Below, piece after piece: positions 1 to 8,935 of a DNA stretch of 64,000 nucleotides. Within the stretch, counting starts at the first letter, position 1, and every line of letters starts with the position of its first letter. The translations under genes were made by a program, and so were the position numbers. Source of the DNA: Polaribacter sp. WD7 (lineage in GTDB: Bacteria; Bacteroidota; Bacteroidia; Flavobacteriales; Flavobacteriaceae); assembly GCF_003335085.1 (NCBI RefSeq), contig NZ_QPEJ01000018.1, forward strand, positions 558,001 to 622,000, written 5' to 3'. Below the pieces are notes generated by a model. That model worked only from the letters and a program-made list of their open reading frames with translations. It was not told where the DNA came from and made no database searches.

Positions 1-71
1 TCATCTTCTTTTTGTGAGAACAGTTGTGTAGAAACACATAGAAGAAAAAGAAATACTATTTTTTTATACAT
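1..71 (-). CDS. Start of an exported protein, cut by the left edge
   Basis: Reading the minus strand from an ATG at 71 gives MYKKIVFLFLLCVSTQLFSQ followed by KED, which then leaves the window. The positive N-terminus, hydrophobic core and small residues before the Gln form a typical flavobacterial Sec signal peptide (SQ/K cleavage type). Only 23 residues are visible, so the mature protein and its function cannot be judged. It lies in the same direction as the large fusion gene that ends at 119, with 47 bp between them, and could be co-transcribed with it. Confidence 0.6.
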   Translation of the reverse strand, partial: MYKKIVFLFLLCVSTQLFSQKED

Positions 72-118
72 GATGAGGTGTTTAGAATAATTATGGGTTA
101 TAAATGTATGATTTATAT

Positions 119-3100
119 TTAGACAAGAGTCATAAAATTTTCTTTGAAAACCAACTTTAAATAAAATATGACTTCTTCTGCCTGCTGTTGTGTAAACGTA
201 ATTGGCGGTTTTATTTTGATAACGTTGTGGTCAGGACCATCAACACTCATTAAAATACCAAAAAACTTCATTCTATCTGCTAAGTAAGCAGTTTTATCTG
301 GAAGCGGATTCAGTTTAGCATCAACCAATTCGAAGCCTAAAAATAAGCCTTGACCTCTTACATCACCAATAATTAGGTGTTCTTTGGCTAATTTAGTTAG
401 TTCGGTTTTTAAAAAATTGCCAATTTTTAAGGCATTTTCTTGTAGTTTTTTTTCTTGTACTTCTTGCAGTACAGCAGTGGCAATGGCACAAGAAACTGGG
501 TTGCCTCCAAAAGTATTAAAAAACTCCATTCCGTTTGCAAATTGTGTTGCTACTTCTTTTGTGCAAGCCACAGCAGCTACAGGATGTCCATTTCCTAAAG
601 GCTTTCCTATCGTAACAATATCAGGAATTACGTCATGTAATTGAAAACCCCAAAAGGTTTTGCCTACTCTTCCTAATCCTGTTTGTACTTCATCAGAAAT
701 ACACAAACCACCAGCTTTTTTAATTTTTTGATAGGTTTTTTTTAAGAAACCTATAGGTAACTCTACTTGTCCGCCACAAGAAATAATAGGTTCTATGATA
801 AAGCCACCTACCTTTTTATTTTGACGCTCAATATCATCAATTAGAAATTGTACTTCTTCTGCATATTTTTCTACAGTATGTTTTCCTGTGTATTTTCCCC
901 TAAAAGCGTTGGGAATGGGGAAAATATGAGTGTTTTTAGGTTTTCCAGTTCCGCCTTTACCATCAAACTTATAAGAAGAAATATTGATAGTTGCATTTGT
1001 GTTACCATGATAACCGTGTTCTGAGGCAATAATTTCAATAGACCCTGTGCAGGCTTTTACCATTCGTAAAGCAAGCTCATTTGCCTCACTTCCAGAATTT
1101 ACAAAATGGATTACAGAGAGTTCTTTGGGTAAAGTGGTTAATAATGCTGCTGCTGCTGTGTTTATGTTTTCGTGTAAATAGCGTGTGTTGGTATTTAACA
1201 ATGCCATTTGACGTTGTCCTGTTTTTACAACATTAAAATTTTCATGACCTACATGAGCAACGTTGTTTACGGTATCTAAATATTTTTGACCAAAATTATC
1301 TATTAAATATTGATTTGCACCTTTAACAATATGCAATGGCTGTTGATACTGAAGACTTAAACTTTTTCCTAAATGCTGTTTTCTAAAGGATAAAATATCT
1401 TTAGAAGTATCTGTTAAATTTTGAGGTAAACCTGCTACTTTAAATAATAAGTTGGGGTCTGGACAAATGCTTTTCCAAACTTCAATTTGATGATAATACC
1501 CAACACCAGGAAAATCGTTTGTATACTCTAATAAAGAAAGCATTATTTCAAAATGCAGATGTGGTGCCCACTCTCCATTTTCAGGATAGTTGGCTAAAAC
1601 ACTAACTTGTTTTCCTTTTTTTACAACATCACCAACGTTGTGCTGTAACGCACTTTCTATGGTATTATGACCGTATAGCGTATAAAATATAAAATCTTTT
1701 TGCTGGTGTTTTAAAACAACCAAACCTCCGTACTCCTTATTACCTGCGTCGTTTACAGCAATAACAACTTCGCCATCAAATAATGCATGTACAGGTGTAT
1801 AAGCAGGCAACCAAAAATCGATACCTAAATGAATAACTCTACTTCGTTTACCATAATTTCCTCTAGTATCGTACTCTGGTGAAGTATACAAAGCTCGGGG
1901 TTCTAAATAGCCACCAGAGATAATAGTATCAGGAACTTCTTTTTGAAGTTGTTCAATTTTAAACTGCAATGCATCTAGGTTATTAAATTCTTCTTGATGA
2001 CCCGAAAAAGCACTAGATACACTTAAATCTATATGATGAATTTTGTTTTTATTGATTGTAGGAAACAATTCTTTTAAAGAAAAGGATTTGTCTTTTGCCC
2101 ACTGTTCAAATTTTGTTTGGTTAGGGTGAGCTATAAATCCGCAAGCATTTCTAAAACTAAAATAAGCAAAATCTACAGCAATTTTGTGCCATTTTTCTAG
2201 CAATGTCCAAGCTGGTTGTTCAGAAACCAATAAGTATGAGTTATCAGGGTGTTGAGTTTTATTTAAAGCTGCTTTTGTAACAGAAATAACCAATCGCATA
2301 CCTATTAAGATATACAAAAAAGACAATTCTTTTTCTGTGAGCGAAAAAGAAGAATGATAGCCCTTTATAATGGCTAAACTTGTTTCTAAAGGATCTTCTG
2401 TATCCATTATTGCATATGCGCAAGTTATGGCAACATCATTAATAATTTGTGTTTGTACAGCATCACCAAAATCTATAATTGCAGTTACTTTTGGTTGCAA
2501 AATGTTGTTATTAACGATACAATTATTATCATTCACATCATTATGAACTACACTTTTTCTTAAGTCTTTGTAATCTGCAAAAAACGATTCAAATTCTGTT
2601 ATAAAATAAGAGACTAAATTTTGCTTATCATCAGAAAAAAGATAAATATATTGCTTGGTCCACAAGCTTTGTGCAATATCCCAATCAAACTTTTTTGTAG
2701 CGTTTTCATGCGTAAAATCTTGTAACAAATAGGTAAGATTCCCTGCTTTTTCGCCCAAACTAAAACACAAATCGTTCAATTTAGGATGCACGGTATTCCA
2801 AAGTCTTCCTTCTACATAGGTCAATAAGCGCACATGATGCACTTTTTTATTTAAGGTTATGCTAGAAATAGTATTCCCTTTTACATCAGTTTTAATTTTT
2901 GGAGCAAGAATTGCGTTATTTTTAGTTTCTAGGTGTTGAAGAATTGCTTTTTGAAAATCCAATTCCTTAGCATCACTATCAGAAGGCGAAATTTTTAAAA
3001 TATAACTAGGAAATCCGTTTACACTTATTTTAAAATTTGAATCTATTTCACCTGGTAATTTTGCTGCAGTTCCTGTAATATTATACAACTCTAGTACGAT

Positions 3101-3145
3101 GTCTTTTGCATCGTTTGTAGAAAGTTCTTTAAAAGTAAAATCCAT
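119..3145 (-). CDS. Three-domain fusion: APH-type kinase, M23 peptidase-like domain, class III aminotransferase/phospholyase
   Basis: The 1008-residue protein has three parts. Residues 1-330 are an aminoglycoside-phosphotransferase/choline-kinase fold with H201-N-D203, N208 and the metal-binding D225-F-G. Residues about 435-540 are an M23 (LytM) domain that keeps its zinc ligands H439, D443 and H529-L-H531. Residues about 590-1008 are a class III PLP aminotransferase with SGSEANE near 684, D818 and the Schiff-base lysine K848 (IGKPLGNG). In animals a related kinase (hydroxylysine kinase, AGPHD1) and a related PLP phospholyase (AGXT2L1/L2) act one after the other on hydroxylysine or phosphoethanolamine. 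By inference this fusion phosphorylates a hydroxy-amine and then eliminates phosphate. No signal peptide is seen, so the M23 domain is probably cytoplasmic and its role is unclear. Confidence 0.85.
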   Translation of the reverse strand: MDFTFKELSTNDAKDIVLELYNITGTAAKLPGEIDSNFKISVNGFPSYILKISPSDSDAKELDFQKAILQHLETKNNAILAPKIKTDVKGNTISSITLNKKVHHVRLLTYVEGRLWNTVHPKLNDLCFSLGEKAGNLTYLLQDFTHENATKKFDWDIAQSLWTKQYIYLFSDDKQNLVSYFITEFESFFADYKDLRKSVVHNDVNDNNCIVNNNILQPKVTAIIDFGDAVQTQIINDVAITCAYAIMDTEDPLETSLAIIKGYHSSFSLTEKELSFLYILIGMRLVISVTKAALNKTQHPDNSYLLVSEQPAWTLLEKWHKIAVDFAYFSFRNACGFIAHPNQTKFEQWAKDKSFSLKELFPTINKNKIHHIDLSVSSAFSGHQEEFNNLDALQFKIEQLQKEVPDTIISGGYLEPRALYTSPEYDTRGNYGKRSRVIHLGIDFWLPAYTPVHALFDGEVVIAVNDAGNKEYGGLVVLKHQQKDFIFYTLYGHNTIESALQHNVGDVVKKGKQVSVLANYPENGEWAPHLHFEIMLSLLEYTNDFPGVGYYHQIEVWKSICPDPNLLFKVAGLPQNLTDTSKDILSFRKQHLGKSLSLQYQQPLHIVKGANQYLIDNFGQKYLDTVNNVAHVGHENFNVVKTGQRQMALLNTNTRYLHENINTAAAALLTTLPKELSVIHFVNSGSEANELALRMVKACTGSIEIIASEHGYHGNTNATINISSYKFDGKGGTGKPKNTHIFPIPNAFRGKYTGKHTVEKYAEEVQFLIDDIERQNKKVGGFIIEPIISCGGQVELPIGFLKKTYQKIKKAGGLCISDEVQTGLGRVGKTFWGFQLHDVIPDIVTIGKPLGNGHPVAAVACTKEVATQFANGMEFFNTFGGNPVSCAIATAVLQEVQEKKLQENALKIGNFLKTELTKLAKEHLIIGDVRGQGLFLGFELVDAKLNPLPDKTAYLADRMKFFGILMSVDGPDHNVIKIKPPITFTQQQAEEVIFYLKLVFKENFMTLV

Positions 3146-3200
3146 GAACTAAAAATAAGATAAAGTTTAGAAACAGCGTAACTCAAAATTTTATTATTTG

Positions 3201-3208
3201 TAGCTTTG
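3201..3208 (+). promoter_or_regulatory. Bacteroidota -7 promoter element upstream of ade
   Basis: TAGCTTTG fits the Bacteroidota -7 consensus TAnnTTTG and lies 16 nt before the ade ATG, so the leader would be very short. No clear TTG sits at the expected -33 position. The element lies in the 79-bp gap shared with the divergent fusion gene. Confidence 0.4.
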
Positions 3209-3224
3209 TGTAAACCCAAAAAAA

Positions 3225-4844
3225 ATGACTATACAAGGCAATATTGTAGACATTAAAAACCGTACTATTTTTAAAGGAGAAATCTCTGTGAAAGACGGAA
3301 AAATAGCATCAATTACAACGGCAAACCATAATCAAGAAAATTATATTTTACCTGGTTTTATAGATGCTCATATTCACATTGAAAGCTCTATGTTAGTGCC
3401 TTCTGAGTTTGCTAAAATTGCTGTAACTCACGGAACCGTAGCTACAGTTTCAGATCCTCATGAAATAGCTAATGTTTTAGGAGTAAAAGGTGTAGATTTT
3501 ATGATTGAAAACGGAAAAAAAGTTCCGTTAAAATTTAATTTTGGGGCACCAAGTTGTGTGCCAGCCACTTCTTTTGAGAGTGCAGGGGCTACAATTGATG
3601 CTAATGATATTAAAAAAATGCTAGAAAACCCAGATATTAAATACCTAGCAGAAATGATGAATTACCCAGGTGTTTTGTTTGATGATGCAGAGGTTTTGGC
3701 AAAAATACAACACGCAAAAAATAAAAATAAACCGATAGATGGTCATGCACCAGGGTTGCGTGGAGAAGAGATTAGCAAATATATAGCAGCAGGAATTTCT
3801 ACAGACCACGAATGTTTTTCCTATGAAGAAGCCCTAGAGAAATTGAAAAAGGGAATGAAAGTTATTATTAGAGAAGGTTCTGCAGCAAAAAACTTTGAAG
3901 CGTTAATAGATTTATTGCCAGAACATTACCCTAATATGATGTTTTGTTCAGATGACAAGCATCCAGATGATTTATTACTAGGGCATATCAATCAATTATG
4001 TGAAAGAGCAGTGGCTAAAGAAATTGACGTTTTTAAGGTTTTACAAGCGGCTTGTATAAATCCTGTAGAACATTACAATTTAGAGGTTGGGTTGCTAAGA
4101 GAAAATGATTTTGCAGATTTTATAGTAGTAGACAATTTAACGCATTTTAATGTTTTAGAAACCTACATAAACGGAGAATTGGTTGCCAAAAACGGAACAA
4201 GTTTTATAAAAACAGTAGCATTTGATGTACCAAATAATTTTAATACGACTCCAAAAAAAGTTACCGATTTTCAATACAAATCAACTTCAAAAAAAATAAG
4301 AGTAATAGAAGCTTTAGATGGCGAATTGGTAACCAACCAAATTATAGCAGATGCTTTAGTTGTTGATACTAATTTGGTATCTAACACAGCAACTGACATC
4401 TTAAAAATGGCAGTGGTAAATCGTTATCAAAATGATACACCAGCAATAGCATTTGTTAAAAATTTTGGATTAAAAGAGGGTGCCATTGCAAGTTCTGTTG
4501 GGCACGACTCTCACAACATTATTGTAGTTGGTGCGTCTGACAAGGCAATTTGTGATGCCATAAACTTAATTATAAAAAACAAAGGAGGCATATGCGCAGT
4601 TACAGAGACCGCAGAAAAAATAGTTTCTTTGCCCGTAGCCGGTATTATGTCTAACAAATCTGCAAAAGAAGTAGGAGAAGCTTATGCTATTTTAGACGCC
4701 ATGGCAAAAGAAATGGGAAGCAAACTAAATGCACCTTACATGAGTTTATCTTTTATGGCGTTGTTGGTAATTCCTGCTTTAAAACTATCTGATAAAGGAT
4801 TGTTTGATGGTAGTAAATTTGAATTTACCTCTTTAGAGATTTAA
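3225..4844 (+). CDS. ade: Adenine deaminase (AdeC type)
   Basis: This amidohydrolase converts adenine to hypoxanthine and ammonia for purine salvage in the cytoplasm. The 539 residues are near the family's usual length (about 560-590). H49-x-H51 in the [12 protein letters not shown] motif gives the first metal ligands, [11 protein letters not shown] and GHAPGLRG follow in the barrel, and [10 protein letters not shown] is the characteristic aspartate segment. The C-terminal part (from about residue 350) contains the [12 protein letters not shown] motif of bacterial adenine deaminases. The gene stands alone, with divergent and convergent unrelated neighbours, so it is probably monocistronic. 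Confidence 0.95.
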   Translation: MTIQGNIVDIKNRTIFKGEISVKDGKIASITTANHNQENYILPGFIDAHIHIESSMLVPSEFAKIAVTHGTVATVSDPHEIANVLGVKGVDFMIENGKKVPLKFNFGAPSCVPATSFESAGATIDANDIKKMLENPDIKYLAEMMNYPGVLFDDAEVLAKIQHAKNKNKPIDGHAPGLRGEEISKYIAAGISTDHECFSYEEALEKLKKGMKVIIREGSAAKNFEALIDLLPEHYPNMMFCSDDKHPDDLLLGHINQLCERAVAKEIDVFKVLQAACINPVEHYNLEVGLLRENDFADFIVVDNLTHFNVLETYINGELVAKNGTSFIKTVAFDVPNNFNTTPKKVTDFQYKSTSKKIRVIEALDGELVTNQIIADALVVDTNLVSNTATDILKMAVVNRYQNDTPAIAFVKNFGLKEGAIASSVGHDSHNIIVVGASDKAICDAINLIIKNKGGICAVTETAEKIVSLPVAGIMSNKSAKEVGEAYAILDAMAKEMGSKLNAPYMSLSFMALLVIPALKLSDKGLFDGSKFEFTSLEI

Positions 4845-4961
4845 TAATCGTCTGATTGTCAATAAAGTAAAAATCAATCTTAGAAAGAGACTTTATCATC
4901 ATCAACAGAAGCCTAAAACAAACGGGCAGTACAAACAATATAGGGCTTTTAAAATAAACAT

Positions 4962-4969
4962 TACATTTG
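4962..4969 (+). promoter_or_regulatory. -7 promoter element upstream of the PhnA-like gene
   Basis: TACATTTG matches TAnnTTTG and sits 20 nt before the ATG at 4990. A -33 TTG is not obvious. Confidence 0.4.
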
Positions 4970-4989
4970 CCCACTATTAAATAAAAACA

Positions 4990-5580
4990 ATGAGTTTATT
5001 ACAGGATTTAGAAGCTAGAAGCGGAAAACAGTGCGAACTTTGTTCAGCAAGCCATAATTTATCTATTTACGAAATGAAACCCGTTACTGTAGGCGGTGTA
5101 GATGGCAGTATTTTGGCATGCGAAACCTGTGTAACTCAAATTGAAAACCCAGAAACTACAGATGCAAACCACTGGCGCTGCTTAAATGACGCCATGTGGA
5201 GTGAGCATAGAGGAGTAAAAATTATTGCTTGGAGAATGTTGGCACGTTTAAGAAAAGAAGGCTGGCCTCAAGATCTGCTAGATATGCTATATTTAGAAGA
5301 GCAAGATTTGCGTTTTGCAAAAGAATCTGGAGATCATTTAGAGGAAAGCGAAAAAATTATCCATAGAGATGCAAACGGTGCTGTTTTACAAGCAGGAGAT
5401 ACTGTGGTGTTAATCAAAGACCTCAAAGTAAAAGGTTCTAGCATGGTAGCAAAACAAGGTACGGCAGTTCGCAGAATTTCTTTAGATCATGAAAATGCCA
5501 AGTACATAGAGGGCAAAGTAGGAGCTACACAAATTGTAATTATAACAGACTACGTTAAAAAAGTGGCTGAGAAAGAGTAG
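4990..5580 (+). CDS. PhnA-like zinc-ribbon protein
   Basis: The 196-residue protein has an N-terminal zinc ribbon with C15-x2-C18 and C44-x2-C47, and a C-terminal PhnA (YjdM) domain from about residue 125 (GDTVVLIKDLKVKGSS). PhnA-like proteins are widespread. The old link to phosphonate breakdown came from genome position and is not established as a catalytic role. No phn genes lie nearby, so no pathway can be assigned. The middle segment (about 55-120) is a helical linker found in the longer Bacteroidota versions. It has its own likely promoter and is followed by an interspersed repeat. Confidence 0.85.
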   Translation: MSLLQDLEARSGKQCELCSASHNLSIYEMKPVTVGGVDGSILACETCVTQIENPETTDANHWRCLNDAMWSEHRGVKIIAWRMLARLRKEGWPQDLLDMLYLEEQDLRFAKESGDHLEESEKIIHRDANGAVLQAGDTVVLIKDLKVKGSSMVAKQGTAVRRISLDHENAKYIEGKVGATQIVIITDYVKKVAEKE

Positions 5581-5582
5581 AC

Positions 5583-5715
5583 TGTCATTTCTGATGATTT
5601 TCTGAAAGAAAATTGTATCGAGAAGTTGGGCGTTACCTTTCAGGTCGCGCTTTACACTATATCCCTGAAACAAGTTCAGGGGATGCCGTTTCAATCGCTA
5701 ACGCACTTATTTGTA
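5583..5715. repeat. REP-like interspersed repeat (composite)
   Basis: The 145-bp gap between two convergent genes is filled by repeat-like sequence. The first part (tgtcattt ... ttgtatcgagaag, 5583-5627) resembles the left arm of the MITE-like element at 24.4 kb. The second part (gggcgttacc, gcgctttacactatatcc, then caatcgctaacgc) resembles a repeat I recall from many Flavobacteriaceae intergenic regions. It contains a perfect 7-bp stem, ccctgaa at 5663-5669 with ttcaggg at 5675-5681. It may act as a bidirectional transcript end. No database search was possible. Confidence 0.55.
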
Positions 5716-5725
5716 AACTATTAGA

Positions 5726-6853
5726 CTATAGCATTTGTTGTTGTTTTTTGTAAAACGAATCTGTCTGTAATTTCATTAAATCTCTAGCTATTGTTTGTTT
5801 GTAGGTAAACAATTCTTCTTCGTCAGCAATAGTATCATACACTTTTTTAGAAACCAAAATATCGGTTTGCAGCATTTTTTCTCGTTGTTGTACTTGTTGT
5901 TTAACCCAAGTTTTTATGGCAGTTTCTTGATCTTCTAATTTAAAATCATATTCTCCTTTTTGAGCAAGTAATTTTGCAAATATAGGCGATGTTTCTATGG
6001 CTAAAAACAACAAGAATATAAAGAAAGATGGCAGCCAAGGTAATTTATCAAGTGCATTTATTCTTGCCATTAAACCATCAAAATTAGCAATAATGGGTTG
6101 TGTATTTGTTTCTGATAATTTTTGATCGTTTAGCAAATCTTCAATGGCTAATTCTTTAGCTTTTATTTTTTCTGAACTCTCTTTTTTTAACTGATTCAAT
6201 TCAGCTAAGGCAGTGTCATGTTTTTCTCTTTTTTCTTTATAAACAGGGCCTTTACCTCTCAAATTTGTTCCTTTTCTGCCTTCAGCTTCTGCAATATACG
6301 TTTCATATAATGCATTAACTTCTGTTTCTTTTTGGGTTATTTCGTTTTTTAAAGCACTAATTTCTGCATTAATTTTAACAATTTTTGGACCAAATTGTTG
6401 GGCAATTTGAGTCTTATTATCCAAAGTCATTTGGTTCTTTTCTGTCAATAAAACCCGATTGATTTCCTTCTCAAATAACTTTAATTCCAAAGGTTTAGAA
6501 ATCACAATGGCAATTATAATAGCTAATAAAATTCTTGGAGAAGCTTGTAAAAACTCTTTCCATTTAGAATCAGATTTTTTAATGGTGGATACTATAAACC
6601 TGTCTAAATTAAAAATGAGTAAACCCCAAATAGTTCCGAATAAAATTGACGCGTACAAATTGTCAAAAACAGTAAATAAAGCATAGCTACCAGCAATATT
6701 TGCCATAATAGCTGTAAAAAATACAGTAGCGCCAATACCTACGTATTTGTTTTGTTCTCCATCAGAGCAATTTGCAATGATATTTTTATCAACGCCAGAA
6801 CAGTTTAGAAAGAAAGTGTTGCGCATAATGGTTGTTTTGAGATTTCTCGACAT
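5726..6853 (-). CDS. DUF4407 family membrane protein
   Basis: The 375-residue protein matches the DUF4407 layout: two close membrane segments (about 38-64 and 67-88), a third at about 105-125, a long charged coiled-coil region (about 130-265) and a fourth membrane segment near 272-296. The signature NCSGVDKNII and FNLDRFIVSTIKKSD segments are present. Function is unknown. The coiled coil between membrane segments suggests a structural or sensory role, which is inference. Translation could instead begin at Met10 (MRNTFF), which fits other family members better. The gene is divergent from the cyclophilin gene. Confidence 0.85.
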   Translation of the reverse strand: MSRNLKTTIMRNTFFLNCSGVDKNIIANCSDGEQNKYVGIGATVFFTAIMANIAGSYALFTVFDNLYASILFGTIWGLLIFNLDRFIVSTIKKSDSKWKEFLQASPRILLAIIIAIVISKPLELKLFEKEINRVLLTEKNQMTLDNKTQIAQQFGPKIVKINAEISALKNEITQKETEVNALYETYIAEAEGRKGTNLRGKGPVYKEKREKHDTALAELNQLKKESSEKIKAKELAIEDLLNDQKLSETNTQPIIANFDGLMARINALDKLPWLPSFFIFLLFLAIETSPIFAKLLAQKGEYDFKLEDQETAIKTWVKQQVQQREKMLQTDILVSKKVYDTIADEEELFTYKQTIARDLMKLQTDSFYKKQQQML

Positions 6854-6972
6854 AATTTTTTCAAAAGTTCAAAAATCACTCGAAAAGTTAGTTACAAATA
6901 CAACGCATTTGAAATGAATTTGTTACATAAAAAATATCTTGTTTCTTATCTTCGTAAGAAATACAAGAATTT

Positions 6973-7608
6973 ATGAAAAACATTATTTATCTTCTAGCTA
7001 TTTGTTTGTTAACATCTTGCGCAAAGAAATTATTTAGTGATAAATGGGTTAGAGAGACTGCACCAGAAAGCTTTAAAGCAAGGTTTGAAACTACTAAAGG
7101 CAATTTTGATATCTATGCTAAAAGAAGTTGGTCTCCTAAAGGTGTAGATAGGTTATACACTTTAATAAAACATAACTATTATACAGATATGCCTATTTTT
7201 AGAGTAGTGCCAAATTTTGTGGCTCAATTTGGTATACATAATGATTCTATTGTTAACAAAGCATGGAACACTTTTACAATAGATGATGAACCCGTAGTTG
7301 CTAAAAATGATGCGATGACTATTGCTTTTGCAAGAGGAGGAAAGCAAACAAGAACAACACAGATTTTTATCAATTTAAAAGAAAATCATCGTTTAGATAC
7401 CTTAACTTATTCGGGCGTAAGAGGTTTTCCTGTTGTGGCTAAAGTTATCATGGGTTTTGAGAATATTTTACAATTTTATGATAAATATGGCGATAAATTA
7501 GGTCGTCGTCAAGATTCAATAACGCAATATGGTAATGACTTTATTAAAAGAAAATATCCTGAAATAGATTTTATTGAAAAAGCTTATATTTTAAAATCTA
7601 AAAAATGA
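6973..7608 (+). CDS. Cyclophilin-type peptidyl-prolyl isomerase lipoprotein
   Basis: The start carries a lipoprotein signal (YLLAICLLTSCAKK, Cys at residue 16), so the protein is anchored in the envelope and faces the periplasm or the outer membrane. The cyclophilin core shows FRVVPNFVAQFG, equivalent to the catalytic FHRVIxxFMxQ strand, and TTQIFINL, equivalent to the GSQFFI strand. It should catalyse proline cis-trans isomerisation in exported proteins. It is the first gene of a tightly packed set: its stop overlaps the start of the next gene by 4 nt. Confidence 0.9.
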   Translation: MKNIIYLLAICLLTSCAKKLFSDKWVRETAPESFKARFETTKGNFDIYAKRSWSPKGVDRLYTLIKHNYYTDMPIFRVVPNFVAQFGIHNDSIVNKAWNTFTIDDEPVVAKNDAMTIAFARGGKQTRTTQIFINLKENHRLDTLTYSGVRGFPVVAKVIMGFENILQFYDKYGDKLGRRQDSITQYGNDFIKRKYPEIDFIEKAYILKSKK

Positions 7609-8180
7609 ATTTTTTTGTAAAGGTTACCTTATTTACCCTTCTTTCTACATTTTCATTTTTTTCGCAAGAAAAGTTTGAAAGGGAATATCGTGTTACGGAA
7701 TTTCAAGTTCCTATACCGTCATCAACTTTTATCAAAAGTTTACAATTTCATAAAAAAGTAAAATGGTACGCAGAAGAAAGTCAAGATGGCAAAACATTTG
7801 AAGCGAAGGTAAGACATAATAATTACAAGTATAGTATAGAGTTTACGGAGAAAGGAAATATTATAGATATAGAAAAAACTATAAAATTTAATGAACTTTC
7901 AAAAAAAATAAAAGAAAAAATTACGAAGAGTCTATCAATTAGATTTCAAAAGTTTAAGATTAAAAAAACTCAAGTTCAATTTTTCCGCAGCAATACTAAA
8001 GAGTATAAAACACTGTTCACAAATAGTTTATCTAAAGATTTTTACATTAATTATGAGTTGGTCATAAAAGCAAAATTAGAAGGTAATTCAAATCTGTTTG
8101 AGATTTTAATAAATGAAAACGGTCAAGTTTTAAAAGAACTAAAATTTACACCCAGTACTTCTTTAAATCTTGAATTTTGA
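7605..8180 (+). CDS. PepSY-like periplasmic protein
   Basis: The 191-residue product has an N-terminal signal (FVKVTLFTLLSTFSFFSQEK). Its middle shows two repeats of the kind seen in PepSY-like/BLIP-like folds (KVKWYAEESQDGKTFEAKV, YSIEFTEKGNIIDIEK). The assignment rests on pattern, not on a diagnostic motif. It overlaps the cyclophilin stop by 4 nt and its own stop overlaps the following TTG start, so the three genes are probably translationally coupled and may serve one envelope function. Confidence 0.6.
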   Translation: MNFFVKVTLFTLLSTFSFFSQEKFEREYRVTEFQVPIPSSTFIKSLQFHKKVKWYAEESQDGKTFEAKVRHNNYKYSIEFTEKGNIIDIEKTIKFNELSKKIKEKITKSLSIRFQKFKIKKTQVQFFRSNTKEYKTLFTNSLSKDFYINYELVIKAKLEGNSNLFEILINENGQVLKELKFTPSTSLNLEF

Positions 8181-8833
8181 TAAAAAATATACTTTTTCTA
8201 TTACTTTTTGTATTGTGTTGCCAACCAAAAATATTCTCGCAAGCTAATTTAGAAATAGGGTTTTTACCAAAAGTAGTTTTTGCTCATAAATTAAATAGTA
8301 AAACAAAATGGATTAATAGTTTAGAAACACGTCAAATTATTTATGATAAAAATTTTCAGTTTACCCATAATTTGATAGATTTTTCGTCTATTTATTCTGT
8401 AAAAACCTCTTCTAATCAATCTTTTAATTTTGGTTATATTTTAAGATTTAGACGTGAAGAAACAATTCATAGAACCTTTCAACACTACAATTTTGTCAAT
8501 CAATTTTCAACATACAAACTTGGGCATCGTCTTGCGTTAGAACAATTTTATCAATCTAAAAAACAAACTACGTACAGAACACGCTACCGTTTAAGTGTAG
8601 AAAAACCCTTACAAGGAGAACGTGTTGATGTTAAAGAATTTTACCTGAAATTAGGTAATGAATACCTCTATGATTTTACTGATTTAGAAATTAGGTGTAC
8701 CCCATATTTGGGATATCAAGTTTCAAAAAAAGATAAAATAGAATTTGGGTTTGATTATAGAGCTGGTAATTTGTTTCAAAAAGAAACCGATAAAACTTTG
8801 TGGTTTAGAACTACTTGGTATATTTCTTTATAA
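8177..8833 (+). CDS. DUF2490 family outer-membrane protein
   Basis: The chosen TTG start overlaps the upstream TGA and gives an immediate signal peptide (MIKNILFLLLFVLCCQPKIF, cleaved near FSQA). No ATG is available nearby. The mature part is rich in alternating aromatic strands (FNFGYILRFRREE, YRTRYRLSVEKPL) and ends in an aromatic residue near the C-terminus, as expected for a small beta-barrel. DUF2490 proteins have no known biochemical role. It is the third gene of the cyclophilin operon. Confidence 0.8.
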   Translation: MIKNILFLLLFVLCCQPKIFSQANLEIGFLPKVVFAHKLNSKTKWINSLETRQIIYDKNFQFTHNLIDFSSIYSVKTSSNQSFNFGYILRFRREETIHRTFQHYNFVNQFSTYKLGHRLALEQFYQSKKQTTYRTRYRLSVEKPLQGERVDVKEFYLKLGNEYLYDFTDLEIRCTPYLGYQVSKKDKIEFGFDYRAGNLFQKETDKTLWFRTTWYISL

Positions 8834-8935
8834 AATAAAAAGGGAGTTTTAACAGGTTTTTACTACTTTCTTTTTTGTAAAGACAAAGTTATCAAATATA
8901 CCGCACAATCTTTAACACAATTTTTTACAAGCCTA

